Positions 35,055 through 44,664 of a stretch of 59,524 nucleotides of DNA are shown here, in pieces (position 1 is the stretch's first letter; each line of letters opens with the position of its first letter). The stretch spans positions 1 through 59,524 of the forward strand of contig PAQH01000018.1 of assembly GCA_002709225.1 (NCBI GenBank), given 5' to 3'. The translations under genes were made by a program, and so were the position numbers. This DNA comes from Planctomycetaceae bacterium (GTDB taxonomy: Bacteria > Planctomycetota > Planctomycetia > Pirellulales > Pirellulaceae). A model generated the notes under the pieces. That model had not been told where the DNA came from and did no database searches. It saw only the letters and a list, made by a program, of their open reading frames with translations.

Positions 35055-36449
35055 ATGACCACAGACCACGCTGGATCACGCTCCGCGTCGCCACTCTCGA
35101 CAAACCGGCGCAACCGTGCATCAAGCATTACCCGTCGGCGTTGGCTGGCTGGTAGTGCAACCGGATTCGCGGCTTCGGCGCCAGCCGTTCTGCGCGGTCG
35201 AAATCTGAATGAGAAATTGAACATTGCCGTCATTGGTTGCGGTGGCCGCGGTGCCTCAAATCTACGATCTGTCGAATCCGAGAATATCGTGGCACTCTGT
35301 GACGTCAATGAGACCAATTTGCGGTTTGGGGCCCAGCGGCATCCGCGGGCGCGGCAAGTAAAGGACTTTCGGAAACTGTACGATCGCGCGTCTGAGTTTG
35401 ACGCGGTCGTGGTTAGCACCTGTGAACATACGCACGCACTGGCAACCATGCCGGCACTGTCACTGGCAAAACATGTCTATTGCGAAAAGCCGTTGACCCA
35501 TAACGTCTGGGAAGCGCGGCAAATTCGCGAGGCCGCCAACAAGGCCGGCGTTGCCACTCAGATGGGAACACAAATTCATGCTGGTACCAACTACCGGCGC
35601 GTGGTGGAGTTGATTCAAACGGGTGCTATCGGGACCGTGCGGGAAGTGCATGTCTGGGTGAATCGAGCTTGGGGTTGGCACGGCAGCGCCGCCCAGGCCA
35701 AACAACACGGAGACATCGTCCAACGACAGGATCGACCTCGCGAATCACAGCCCATTCCCAGCGGACTTGACTGGGACTTGTGGCTGGGGCCAGCACCCAA
35801 GCGGGCCTTCCACCAGGTCTATTTTCCCGGACCCAAATGGTACCGCTGGTGGGATTTTGGCAACGGTACGATGTCGGATCTCGGCAGCCATTGGATCGAT
35901 TTGCCGTTCTGGGCACTCAAGCTCGATTATCCACAGACCATCGAAGCTGAGGGACCGCCGCCGCACGCCGAGTTGGCACCCGCATCGATGCGGGTGCGCT
36001 ATACCTATGCTCCCCGCGGTGAACGGCCGGGAGTCACAGTGACCTGGCATCAAGGCACCTACAAGCCACCCAGCTGGTCGGACCCTGCTATTCCCAACTG
36101 GGGCAGCGGAGTCTTATTTCACGGTGACCGTGGTATGCTCTTGGCCGATTACGGCAAGCACACGCTACTGCCGCGGGACAAATACCAGGATTTCCAGCGA
36201 CCCGATCCCTTTATCCCAGATTCACTAGGACATCACCGCGAGTGGATTCACGCCTGCAAGCACGGTACCCCGACCACCTGCAACTTTGAATACGCAGGCT
36301 GGTTAACTGAGGCCAACCATCTCGGTAACGTGGCCTACCGCGTGGGCAAAAAACTGCGATGGGATCCCGACCAATTGAAAGCCACCAATGCACCTGAAGC
36401 GGAGCCACTGATTCGCCGGCCTTACCGCCAGGGGTGGAACCTGGTGTAA
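35055..36449 (+). CDS. Gfo/Idh/MocA oxidoreductase with Tat signal
   Basis: The 464-aa product has a long N-region and a Tat motif [19 protein letters not shown] at about 25-43. The nucleotide-binding [12 protein letters not shown] is near 58-69. YCEKPLTHN near 142-150 is the family EKP block. [19 protein letters not shown] is the substrate-side block of the planctomycete type. AAAGGAA lies about 10 bases before ATG 35055. It lies between map and thrC on the same strand with gaps of 63 and 77 bases. The substrate is unknown; export in folded form with bound cofactor is the usual reason for a Tat leader. Confidence 0.93.
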   Translation: MTTDHAGSRSASPLSTNRRNRASSITRRRWLAGSATGFAASAPAVLRGRNLNEKLNIAVIGCGGRGASNLRSVESENIVALCDVNETNLRFGAQRHPRARQVKDFRKLYDRASEFDAVVVSTCEHTHALATMPALSLAKHVYCEKPLTHNVWEARQIREAANKAGVATQMGTQIHAGTNYRRVVELIQTGAIGTVREVHVWVNRAWGWHGSAAQAKQHGDIVQRQDRPRESQPIPSGLDWDLWLGPAPKRAFHQVYFPGPKWYRWWDFGNGTMSDLGSHWIDLPFWALKLDYPQTIEAEGPPPHAELAPASMRVRYTYAPRGERPGVTVTWHQGTYKPPSWSDPAIPNWGSGVLFHGDRGMLLADYGKHTLLPRDKYQDFQRPDPFIPDSLGHHREWIHACKHGTPTTCNFEYAGWLTEANHLGNVAYRVGKKLRWDPDQLKATNAPEAEPLIRRPYRQGWNLV

Positions 36450-36526
36450 CAGAGGTTGCCCGCCGTCCGAAAATCGCTCAACGCTGTTTACCGCCCCCTT
36501 CGGATTGTCTTGAAACAAGTGAATTG

Positions 36527-37771
36527 ATGCCTGATTTGTCCACATCTCCAGAAACTTTTGTCACCCATTTGGAAAGTGCTCTCGATGGGACTCGGCTACC
36601 AGCCGACTCGTTACAGACGCTTCATCGAGATCGACCTCTCTGGGTACGCTACGATCTGGAAGCCATACGTGGTAGCTGCACACGCGACCAGCTGCGCGAC
36701 AGACCGCCCGGCATGTGGCGGTACCGCGAACTGTTGCCACCCCGCAGCAGTGACTCGATTATCTCGCTGGGTGAAGGTCCCAGTCCATTAATTCGCTGTC
36801 CACGCCTGGGTGCACAACTCGGATTGCGCGACCTGTGGATCAAGGACGAAGGCCAACTCCCCACGGGTAGTTTCAAATCGCGGGGGATGGCCATGGCGAT
36901 CACGATGGCTCAGCGATTTGGCGTCCAGCGCGTGGCATTGCCGTCAGCAGGCAACGCCGGGGGAGCAGCCGCAGCCTATGCAGCACGCGCAGGCATGGAG
37001 TGTTTTGTGTTCATGCCCGAGGACACGCCGATCGTCAATCAATATGAAGCGGTGCTGGCGGGCGCACACACCTTTCGGGTCAACGGATTGATCAACGACT
37101 GTGGCCGGATCGTTCGAGAAGGACAAGAGCGTATGCAGTGGTTTGATCTCTCCACACTCAAAGAACCCTATCGAATTGAGGGAAAAAAAACGATGGGGCT
37201 GGAATTGGCTGAGCAATGCGACTGGCAGCTGCCCGACGTGATCCTCTATCCAACTGGTGGCGGCACTGGTCTGATCGGGATGTGGAAAGCCTTTGCTGAA
37301 TTGGGGGCTCTCGGTTGGCTGGAGGGCAACACCCGACCCCGCATGATCTCGGTGCAATCCGACGGTTGCGCTCCAATCGCCCGCGCGTTCCAAGCCGGGG
37401 AACGATTCGCCGAACCTTTTGCAGGCGCCGAAACAATCGCCCGTGGCTTGCGGGTACCCGCGGCGGTAGGTGATTTCATGATTCTCGACGCGGTTCGCGA
37501 AAGTGGTGGATGCGCACTGGCAGTCGAAGAAGCACGCATCACGGACTGGATGCGCCAGGCAGTGACTGCCGAGGGGATTTCTGTCTGTCCCGAAACCGGT
37601 GCCTGTATCGGCGCACTTGAGCAATTGATCGCCGATGGCCAAGTTGGTCCCGACGAGCGCGTCGTCGTGTTCAATACGGGGGCGGCGCAAAAATACGTGG
37701 AAGCTATCACCACGACACTGCCCCATATCGATCTCAGCCAGGAGATCGCCTGGAACGACATCGAACCCTAG
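36527..37771 (+). CDS. thrC: Threonine synthase
   Basis: ThrC converts O-phosphohomoserine to threonine using PLP. The 414-aa product has LGEGPSPLIRCPRLG at 81-95, the PLP lysine Lys117 in PTGSFKSRGMAMA, LPSAGNAGGAAAAYAARAGM (the loop around the cofactor), and the phosphate-binding YPTGGGTGLIGMW. An open extension back to 36434 overlaps the previous gene and is not family-like. ATG 36527 is the natural start, without a clear ribosome site. It could in principle be another fold-type II enzyme, but the LGEG opening and length favour ThrC. No other threonine genes are nearby. Confidence 0.92.
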   Translation: MPDLSTSPETFVTHLESALDGTRLPADSLQTLHRDRPLWVRYDLEAIRGSCTRDQLRDRPPGMWRYRELLPPRSSDSIISLGEGPSPLIRCPRLGAQLGLRDLWIKDEGQLPTGSFKSRGMAMAITMAQRFGVQRVALPSAGNAGGAAAAYAARAGMECFVFMPEDTPIVNQYEAVLAGAHTFRVNGLINDCGRIVREGQERMQWFDLSTLKEPYRIEGKKTMGLELAEQCDWQLPDVILYPTGGGTGLIGMWKAFAELGALGWLEGNTRPRMISVQSDGCAPIARAFQAGERFAEPFAGAETIARGLRVPAAVGDFMILDAVRESGGCALAVEEARITDWMRQAVTAEGISVCPETGACIGALEQLIADGQVGPDERVVVFNTGAAQKYVEAITTTLPHIDLSQEIAWNDIEP

Positions 37772-37816
37772 TCGACCAATCCGCCAGGCCACTGAAACCG
37801 ACACGGTAGATCCGGC

Positions 37817-38839
37817 TTAATCGCAGAGCTTGAGATTGGCTGTTGCGTCCACCGCCGCTTGCTGGATCTGCAGGGTCAGGCGGGTGGCGCGCAGCACTTC
37901 CCCAGACGACAAATGCAGATCTGTTGTGGCACCTTGGATCTCCGCCAGGAACGCGTCCAGGTAGGCGCCCGGTTTTCCAGCAGGCAAGGGGAGCTCGCGA
38001 GCTTCCTGTTCGCCATTCCGATAGAGTCGAATCGTCGGTGTATTGACACCCGCTTCGAGTACACCGTCGGCTCCCCAGAAGACAAACCTCCAGTACAACG
38101 GCATCTGGTATCCAAAAGAATCGGGCAATAAATAGGATACGTCGCCCATCACACCCGCACCGTTCTGGAGCGTTAATAGCGCCTGACCACCGTCATGAAA
38201 GTGAGGTTCGTCCGGCAAATTAGCGTTCCAGCTGCGGGCCGCTAGCAGACACTCCAGATCTTGACCCGTCGCCCAAGGAATAAAGTCGACTGCATGGACG
38301 GCAATATCATTAAGCGTGCCGCCATGCATCCCCGGGTCGAAGTACCAGTCTGGCCGCGTACCGTACATCAATGGATGCTGGCCAGCAAAGCTGATCGCCC
38401 GAATCGGACCAATCCGGTCAGCGCGGATCAGTTCACGTAAACCCAGGAACACGGGCAAATCCCGCATGTCGAGCATGCCGCTGACAATCCGTCCCTGCGC
38501 GTTGGCCAATTGCTCGATCTGATCCAGTTCGGCAAGCGAGATGCAAAGCGGTTTGTCACTGATCACGTGGCGGCCCGTTTCCAGTGCCCGGGTAATGAGT
38601 GCTCCACGTTTACCGTAAACATCTCCAATCGCGATGACGTCACATTGCGTCTCCGCTAACAATGCCTCGTAATCTTCATGCGTAACCGAGATCTGGCCCT
38701 CACGAGCCAGTTGTTCACGTGTTTCTGGATCCTGTTCACAACAGGCGACAATTTCGATATCTGCATGCTGCTGGCAGCGGGTGAACATATCCCGAATATG
38801 GGCGTGGCGAAATCCGACAAAGGCAAACCGAATCGACAT
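37817..38839 (-). CDS. Cytoplasmic Gfo/Idh/MocA oxidoreductase
   Basis: The 340-aa product starts MSIRFAFVGFRHAHIRDMFT, which has no signal peptide. The family motif is VISDKPLCISLAELDQI near 92-108, with SDKP instead of EKP but the lysine kept. GMHGGTLNDIAVHAVDFIPW follows near 176-195. GGGAG lies about 10 bases before ATG 38839. An open stretch 61 codons upstream overlaps the PQQ-propeller gene and is rejected. It is the last gene of a probable operon with NIPSNAP and PQQ genes (37-base gap) and is convergent with thrC. Substrate unknown. Confidence 0.92.
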   Translation of the reverse strand: MSIRFAFVGFRHAHIRDMFTRCQQHADIEIVACCEQDPETREQLAREGQISVTHEDYEALLAETQCDVIAIGDVYGKRGALITRALETGRHVISDKPLCISLAELDQIEQLANAQGRIVSGMLDMRDLPVFLGLRELIRADRIGPIRAISFAGQHPLMYGTRPDWYFDPGMHGGTLNDIAVHAVDFIPWATGQDLECLLAARSWNANLPDEPHFHDGGQALLTLQNGAGVMGDVSYLLPDSFGYQMPLYWRFVFWGADGVLEAGVNTPTIRLYRNGEQEARELPLPAGKPGAYLDAFLAEIQGATTDLHLSSGEVLRATRLTLQIQQAAVDATANLKLCD

Positions 38840-38876
38840 CAGAAGTTTCTCCCAAACAGGGTCTGCCGAAGCGGGA

Positions 38877-40172
38877 CTATTCCCCTTCTGGCTGAATCGA
38901 GATGCAAAACAAGTGGCTGCGGGACCGCAGCAAGAAGCAACCTGCTGAAATAGCCGGCGAAGCCAGGCAACCACTGGCCAGCCGATTCTTGGCCAGCAAT
39001 TGGAACGATGCGCCCGCGCCAATCACCCAAGTCACTCCCAATTCATCTGTCAGGTACAACCTGTCTTCGGCAGCGACCGGAGAGGAGTAAAATTTACCCC
39101 CCAACCGCTGGCGGAATTGGAGCTTCCCAGTCCGCGCTTTCAAGCAGGTGAGAATGCCCGTTTCATTGAGCAGATAGAGATATCCCTGATAGACAATCGG
39201 CGAGCAGACGTAGGGCGCGCCGCGCGATTGTTTCCAGGCTACATGTGTCTCAGTGACGTCGCCGTAGCCGCCCGGCTTGACTGCCAATGCCGGTCCATCG
39301 CGACCAGAACTAGCAAAAATCAAGCCGCCGGCGACAACAGGTGACGGAGTCACCCAGGGCGTCATGCCAGTCACCGACCATTGTTGCCGGCCAGTGACCA
39401 GATCATAGGCCCGTAGTTGATCCTGGGCGTTGACGATCAACACCTTTTGCTGTGCGCTCGCCACGGCAATCGGCGTGCTCCAGGAACGAAGCAAACCTGC
39501 TCGTGGGGTTTTCCAGAGGGTCCGACCGGTTTGCGGATCGAGGGCGATCAAGAAGGAATCAAACGACTTGAAACGTGTGCCGTCGTGATCGCAAACAAGA
39601 AACAGTCGCTCGCCCACCAGCACAGGGGAACTGGCAAGACCCAATTCCGATTCAAACGCACCTAAATCACGGTGCCAAATCTGACGCCCTGAAAAATCGT
39701 GACAACTCAGCCCCGCGTTCCCTAACCAGGTGAACACCCGTTGGCCGTCGGTGGTCGGGGTGGAAGCCGCATGCCCGGTCAGCGCCGAAGTCAATTCAGG
39801 CCAGTCGTGCGCAACCTGAGACGACCAGATGATTCGACCCGTGAGCAAGTCCAGACAGTGCAACCACCGAAGGCACCCTTCGTCTTCTGCGGAGGTCAAG
39901 AACACGCGGTCGTTCCACACGATCGGTGAAGAACTGCCCTCGCCGGGAATCGCGGTCTTCCAACGGATGTTGCGATCCTGACCCCACTGGAGAGGAACAC
40001 CGGTTTCCGCTGACACGGCGCTTCCCTGCGGCCCCCGCCAGCGCGCCCAGTTGTCCGCTTCAAGGGGACATGCGATCAACACGCTAAACAACAACAGCAA
40101 CACGCGCCCACCGACCCAAGATGCCAGTGCGCGCGGACTTCCCCAGCGATACGGCAATAAGAACCCACCCAT
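38877..40172 (-). CDS. Secreted PQQ-like beta-propeller protein
   Basis: The 431-aa product starts at ATG 40172 (GGAAGAG about 7 bases upstream), with a hydrophobic signal segment (RVLLLLFSVLIACPLEA, about 23-39). The propeller opens with WARWRGPQGSAVS and repeats blades such as ALDPQTGRTLWKT and AYDLVTGRQQWSV. The block GDVTETHVAWKQSRGAPYVC matches the partial gene at 1-1031, which has GDITDTHLAWKHTRNGPSTP. It sits between NIPSNAP (51-base gap) and a Gfo/Idh gene (37-base gap). It is probably a non-enzymatic propeller in the periplasm. Confidence 0.92.
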   Translation of the reverse strand: MGGFLLPYRWGSPRALASWVGGRVLLLLFSVLIACPLEADNWARWRGPQGSAVSAETGVPLQWGQDRNIRWKTAIPGEGSSSPIVWNDRVFLTSAEDEGCLRWLHCLDLLTGRIIWSSQVAHDWPELTSALTGHAASTPTTDGQRVFTWLGNAGLSCHDFSGRQIWHRDLGAFESELGLASSPVLVGERLFLVCDHDGTRFKSFDSFLIALDPQTGRTLWKTPRAGLLRSWSTPIAVASAQQKVLIVNAQDQLRAYDLVTGRQQWSVTGMTPWVTPSPVVAGGLIFASSGRDGPALAVKPGGYGDVTETHVAWKQSRGAPYVCSPIVYQGYLYLLNETGILTCLKARTGKLQFRQRLGGKFYSSPVAAEDRLYLTDELGVTWVIGAGASFQLLAKNRLASGCLASPAISAGCFLLRSRSHLFCISIQPEGE

Positions 40173-40223
40173 CGGTCTCTTCCATGGGGGTACGCTCGGC
40201 CAGGCCCCAGAACCCAATCCGGT

Positions 40224-40661
40224 TTACTTGATGGGTGAGTAGTCCGTGGGCACCATGTACTCCGACTCGACTTTCTTGACCAGACGTCCATCCTTGATCG
40301 AGGCGGCATACGCCTTTTTCCAGGCGGGGTCGTTGACAAAACCCTTCCAGGCCTTTTCACGGGCTTCTAAGCTGGGGTAGGCCAACACATAAATCAGGGT
40401 GTTCTTGGACGTTTTGGCATCTGTCGGTGTCCAATACGCAACCAGATCCATGCCATGCTTCTTGAAAAGCGGGTTGGTGTGATCGCGGAACCGACTGTGC
40501 AGTGCGTCGAGCTTGCCATCATGGGTCGTGTAGGTCCGCATTTCAAAGAAGCGCACGGCCGCTTTCTTTTCGGCGCCGGCTTGTTCGCTGGACACAACCA
40601 AACCGAGAGCGACTGTGGAAATTGCCAACAGAGAACAGCAGAGCAGGCTACGTGGGGCCAT
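40224..40661 (-). CDS. Secreted NIPSNAP family protein
   Basis: The 145-aa product has a signal peptide (MAPRSLLCCSLLAISTVALG), then the NIPSNAP core: FFEMRTYTTHDGKLDALHSR, a NPLFKKHGM helix and VYVLAYPSLEAREKAW-like features (here IYVLAYPSLEAREKAW). NIPSNAP has a dimeric ferredoxin-like fold; its biochemical function is unknown in bacteria. AAAGGAA is about 9 bases before the ATG. It leads a likely three-gene operon with the PQQ-propeller and Gfo/Idh genes. It is divergent from the sodium/solute symporter. Confidence 0.92.
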   Translation of the reverse strand: MAPRSLLCCSLLAISTVALGLVVSSEQAGAEKKAAVRFFEMRTYTTHDGKLDALHSRFRDHTNPLFKKHGMDLVAYWTPTDAKTSKNTLIYVLAYPSLEAREKAWKGFVNDPAWKKAYAASIKDGRLVKKVESEYMVPTDYSPIK

Positions 40662-40770
40662 GGGAGTTTTCCTTTACAGAAATGAGTCGGCGGGCGACGG
40701 CAGGCGATCAACGCGTCGCGGCTGACGCCCACCGTAGTTGGAAGGCCCTCAGATTATTCCGCGCGCAGCG

Positions 40771-40799
40771 CTTTAGCAACCTCCAGCTGCCACTATAAT
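40771..40799 (+). promoter_or_regulatory. Putative promoter of the symporter gene
   Basis: A perfect TATAAT (40794-40799) is preceded by a weak TTTAGC-type -35 at 16-17 bases. The predicted start is about 25 bases before ATG 40832, a reasonable leader. Confidence 0.45.
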
Positions 40800-40831
40800 G
40801 TCTCCGAAACTGCATTATTGATGGTAATCCT

Positions 40832-42916
40832 ATGCAACTCCAGACGCTCGACCTGGTTGTCTTCGTCGTGACGCTACTCGGCGTTATGGCGGTCGGCTTC
40901 TTTGCAGGACGCCAGGAAGAGACTTCCGAAGACTATTTCCTGGCTGGTAAAGGGATCCGCTGGTTCGGCGTGGCGGGGGCGATTTTCGGCAGCAATGTCA
41001 GCGCCAATCACATGGTGGGCATGCTGGGCGTGGGATTCAGTATCGGCTTCGCCCAGAGCCACTTTGAACTGGGTGCGATCGCCGGATTGTTGTTGATGTG
41101 CTACGGGTTCCTCCCCGTCTATCGCAAGCTCAATCTGTACACGCTTTCCGAATACCTGGAGCGGCGCTACGGCGGGGAAAGTCGGCTGCTGTACGCGCTG
41201 ATCATGGTCATCATCATGGCCTTCGTACAGATGGTCCCCGGTCTGTACATCGGGGCGCGAACTGTCTGTGTCTTGATGGGGGATACGGCCATGGTGACCG
41301 AGCCCGGCTCGACCGATAACGGCAATGCCGCAGTGGCGACGACCCAGGCTGCGGAACCCACGGTCACCAGTACCGCCCAACCCCAAGCCGCTCAAGAACA
41401 AGTACGGACCAGCTACTATGTCGCGTTTGTCGTCGTACTGGGGGTAATCGCGGCAAGCTACACGATCATCGGTGGCCTCAAAGCCGTCGTCTATACGGAC
41501 GTCATCCAATCCGTACTCATCCTCTTCGGTGGTATTGCCGTCGCCCTGTTGACCTTTTCCGAACTCGGTGGGTGGGGACGGATGATGACGCTTGACGCGG
41601 CCGCTGGAGCGAACGCGAAACTAAAGCTTTACGAACCCATGAATCACCCCGAGCTGCCATGGACGGGCGTACTCACAGGGCTGATGTTTATGCACTGCTA
41701 CTACTGGGGTACCAATCAATTCATCGTCCAGCGCGCCCTCGGTGCCCGCACCGGCAGTGAAGCCCGCTTGGGAATTATCGTAGCGGGATTTCTCAAACTG
41801 CTGATCCCGTTCTTCGCGATCGGTACAGGCGTAGCCGCCTTCTATCTTTTCCGAGAAACGCCCGCTTTCCAGAACCAGAAGATTGCGCCTGATACGGTAT
41901 TCCCCGTACTGGTGACCTATCTGATTTCACCGCTGGGTATTGGCTTTGTGGGACTGATTGCCGCGGGCTTGATCGGCGCTATTTTGTCCTCGATCGATTC
42001 GATGATGAACTCGGCAGCGACGATCATTACCGTCGACATCTACCGGAAATACTTTTCGCCAGAAGCCACCGATCGCGAAATGATTCGGGTCGGACGGCTT
42101 TCCATTATCGCACTGATGTTGATGGCCATTGTGATGGCTGTATTCATTATGGATCCCAATTCCCAGTCTAATTTCTTTCTCAACATTGCCAATTACTCAA
42201 ACTACCTGACTCCCGGAGTCTTGGTCGCGTTCTTGATGGGCATCTTTTGGTCGCGTGGTACGCGCGTGGCCGCTTGTGTGACCATCATCGCCGGGCTCAT
42301 CCTCTCGCCAGCGGTGCAATTTGCCTACGATTCAGATGTGGATCGCACTCTGTATGATCTGGCACTGGGACACAAACAACTGAGCGACGTTTCCATCGGT
42401 GACATTCCGAAAGATTTTCGTGATCACAGCGTCGTCGAATTCGAACAACACCTGCAGAAGGAAGTGTTACCCCAGATCTCCGTGTTGCACCGAGCGCTCG
42501 GACCCCAGTTGAATTTTTTCCACCGGGTCGTGGTCGTCATCGGGTTGTCGGCGCTGGTTTTTGTCGTCGTCAGCCTGATGCAGGCACCCGATCACGAAAA
42601 AAACAAGAACACCTGGTCCGCACTCGGCGGGCACGCGCCCCACAGACTGGGGCAGCTCGCAGCCAGTGTCGCCGTCTCCGTAGTGGTGTTCACCGTGGTG
42701 GCCGCCCTGATGGTAGCCGGCAATTTGGCGCCAGCGGTGGCCGCCTGGTTGGCCGCACTGTGGACCCTGGCTGCTTTCTTGCGCGAAGTCTGGCGGAGCT
42801 TCGCCGAGCAGGCATCCCGCCAAACAAGTTTCGTTCAATTCGTGGTGGTGGACGACCGCAGTTACGCTGGACTGCTGGCAGCGGCCGCGATGTTCATGAT
42901 GTACTACTTCTATTGA
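40832..42916 (+). CDS. Sodium:solute symporter (SSS family)
   Basis: The 694-aa membrane protein has the LeuT-fold features of SSS transporters: GFFAGRQEETSEDYFLAGKGIRWF at the N-terminus, helix 2 with GSNVSANHMVGM, VLGVIAASYTIIGGLKAVVYTD, and AAGLIGAILSSIDSMMNSAATI, the SSID Na-site region. About 13 helices are followed by a C-terminal extension with two or three more. A Gln/Ala-rich periplasmic or cytoplasmic loop (about 155-190) is unusual. Likely substrates are sugars or carboxylates; the exact one cannot be read from the sequence. A TATAAT lies upstream. It is convergent with the Gfo/Idh gene at 42953. Confidence 0.93.
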   Translation: MQLQTLDLVVFVVTLLGVMAVGFFAGRQEETSEDYFLAGKGIRWFGVAGAIFGSNVSANHMVGMLGVGFSIGFAQSHFELGAIAGLLLMCYGFLPVYRKLNLYTLSEYLERRYGGESRLLYALIMVIIMAFVQMVPGLYIGARTVCVLMGDTAMVTEPGSTDNGNAAVATTQAAEPTVTSTAQPQAAQEQVRTSYYVAFVVVLGVIAASYTIIGGLKAVVYTDVIQSVLILFGGIAVALLTFSELGGWGRMMTLDAAAGANAKLKLYEPMNHPELPWTGVLTGLMFMHCYYWGTNQFIVQRALGARTGSEARLGIIVAGFLKLLIPFFAIGTGVAAFYLFRETPAFQNQKIAPDTVFPVLVTYLISPLGIGFVGLIAAGLIGAILSSIDSMMNSAATIITVDIYRKYFSPEATDREMIRVGRLSIIALMLMAIVMAVFIMDPNSQSNFFLNIANYSNYLTPGVLVAFLMGIFWSRGTRVAACVTIIAGLILSPAVQFAYDSDVDRTLYDLALGHKQLSDVSIGDIPKDFRDHSVVEFEQHLQKEVLPQISVLHRALGPQLNFFHRVVVVIGLSALVFVVVSLMQAPDHEKNKNTWSALGGHAPHRLGQLAASVAVSVVVFTVVAALMVAGNLAPAVAAWLAALWTLAAFLREVWRSFAEQASRQTSFVQFVVVDDRSYAGLLAAAAMFMMYYFY

Positions 42917-42952
42917 GCAAGCCCCTTGCCGTCAGGCTCTGTTGCGAGCACA

Positions 42953-43993
42953 TCAGAGCGTTACAGAGCTGCCGGCGACCACCGACTCGGTCTGTTTGTG
43001 GCACAGCAAAATCGCATCACGAGCCAGTGCGCCGGAAAGAATCGAAGAAGCTTCACCCGTTTCAATCGAACGAACCACTTCCTCGATTTGGACTTCAAAA
43101 GCGCGGATCGGGTCACCGTCTCCCAGATCGGGTCGCAGCACCTGATCGTCGGCGGTAAGCACTTTCAGGGGCATTGTCTCTGGAGCGTCTGTAAAACCCC
43201 CATGGTCGTAGTGCAACGTCGCCCGCTCGAGGTGGATCTCCAGGGCGTGCGTGAAAGGCCGCCCTTGCTGGTTAATGACCCCGCTCGAGGCGCTGACGAC
43301 CAGTGACGGATCCGGGTACCGAAACAGCGTGGTACAAAACTCAACGACCTCGCCCCGCATCCGCCCTTGGGACACCAGGCTCTGGGGCATGCCAAATAAC
43401 ATCCGAATCAAGTGCGCATCGTGAACGTGTAAATCGACCAGCGGTCCGCCGACCCGCGCCGGATCGTAAAAGTCCTCGATCCAGGACGGATCGGAGACGA
43501 CTCGTTTGAAATGACCGCCCAGCAAGCGACCGTAGGTACCACTGGCAATCACACTACGGGCATGCGCGTACTCAGGAAAAAAGGGGAGTACGTGACCAAC
43601 CAGGACTTGCCGATCTGCAGCGGCGGCGGCGGCCACCATCTGGTCACACTCGTCGGTCGTCAAACCCATCGGTTTTTCTACGAACACATGTTTACCAGCC
43701 TGGAGCGCCGCAATCGCAGCTTCACAATGCAGGTGTGGAGGCAAGCAGAGATCAATTACATCGATTGATTCATCGGCCAACAGTTCATCGAGTGTCGCAC
43801 AGGTCGTGAGCTGACTGGTGTCAACCTGTTCACCGGGGGGACCAAAATTTCCCTGGATGTCGGTCCAGTCCCCGGCACGTTTCTGTGCGTTGCGCGAACA
43901 AATTGCCGTCACCTGTGCACTGGCTACCTTCTGGTATGCCAGCCAATGAATCCACCCCATGAAGCCAATTCCGGCGAGTCCAACACGAATCAT
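42953..43993 (-). CDS. Gfo/Idh/MocA oxidoreductase
   Basis: The 346-aa product starts at ATG 43993, with GGGGAGGGGGATC directly upstream (a strong ribosome site). The cofactor motif is GLAGIGFMG at 5-13, and the family EKP block is HVFVEKPMGLTTDE near 92-105. VGGPLVDLHVHDAHLIRML is the substrate-side block with the catalytic-like His. No signal peptide, so it is cytoplasmic. It lies 111 bases after the msrA stop on the same strand. The substrate is unknown, but the closely placed symporter on the opposite strand could feed a sugar-type substrate (inference). Confidence 0.93.
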   Translation of the reverse strand: MIRVGLAGIGFMGWIHWLAYQKVASAQVTAICSRNAQKRAGDWTDIQGNFGPPGEQVDTSQLTTCATLDELLADESIDVIDLCLPPHLHCEAAIAALQAGKHVFVEKPMGLTTDECDQMVAAAAAADRQVLVGHVLPFFPEYAHARSVIASGTYGRLLGGHFKRVVSDPSWIEDFYDPARVGGPLVDLHVHDAHLIRMLFGMPQSLVSQGRMRGEVVEFCTTLFRYPDPSLVVSASSGVINQQGRPFTHALEIHLERATLHYDHGGFTDAPETMPLKVLTADDQVLRPDLGDGDPIRAFEVQIEEVVRSIETGEASSILSGALARDAILLCHKQTESVVAGSSVTL

Positions 43994-44104
43994 GATCCCC
44001 CTCCCCAATCAGGTAACGCTGTTCTGCAACATGCTCTATTTGATGCGGGACAACTGTTTAGGTAGACAAGCAGCTCAGCGACGGACATTCCGACCGAAAC
44101 CCAC

Positions 44105-44584
44105 TCACGAAGCGGATCCCGGCAGATGACAACTGGCCAACCCTCGTTTCTCCAAATATTGCTGGTGGTAATCCTCGGCAGGCCAGAAGGTTACTGCTGG
44201 CACAATTTCGGTTGCGATGGGACGGGCACATTCTTCCTGGTGTCGCTTTTTGGAGGCGACGGTCGCCGCCTCTTGCTCTGCCGAGTGGTAGTAGACGGCC
44301 GATCGATACTGGCTACCCACATCCGCTCCCTGGCGGTCCTTCTGGGTCGGATCATGGCATTCCCAAAAAACCTCCAACAACTGATCGTAGCTCACTTGCT
44401 CGGCATCAAACTCGACCTCAACTGCTTCTGCATGGCCTGTGCGATCCGTACATACTTGATCATAAGTTGGATGGTCCACCGCGCCCGCCGTATACCCAAC
44501 TGTGGTGGAGTGCACTCCCGAAATCTGGCGAAACGTGTGTTCCACACCCCAGAAACAACCGGCGGCGAAAGTAGCTTTTTCCAT
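44105..44584 (-). CDS. msrA: Peptide methionine (S)-S-oxide reductase
   Basis: MsrA reduces the S-epimer of methionine sulfoxide in proteins using thioredoxin. The 159-aa product has the signature GCFWG at 9-13 with catalytic Cys10. [20 protein letters not shown] and YHQQYLEK complete the family pattern. A resolving cysteine near the C-terminus (ASCHLPG) is present but its role here is not certain. It lacks an MsrB fusion. AGGG lies before ATG 44584. It lies 80 bases after the SLC13 transporter stop; co-transcription with it is possible. Confidence 0.96.
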   Translation of the reverse strand: MEKATFAAGCFWGVEHTFRQISGVHSTTVGYTAGAVDHPTYDQVCTDRTGHAEAVEVEFDAEQVSYDQLLEVFWECHDPTQKDRQGADVGSQYRSAVYYHSAEQEAATVASKKRHQEECARPIATEIVPAVTFWPAEDYHQQYLEKRGLASCHLPGSAS

Positions 44585-44664
44585 TAGACCCTATCCCCTG
44601 GAAATTGACCGCGGTACATGGCGTGAATTCGGATTGTCACGCCTGGCGCAAAAGTCGTCAACGA

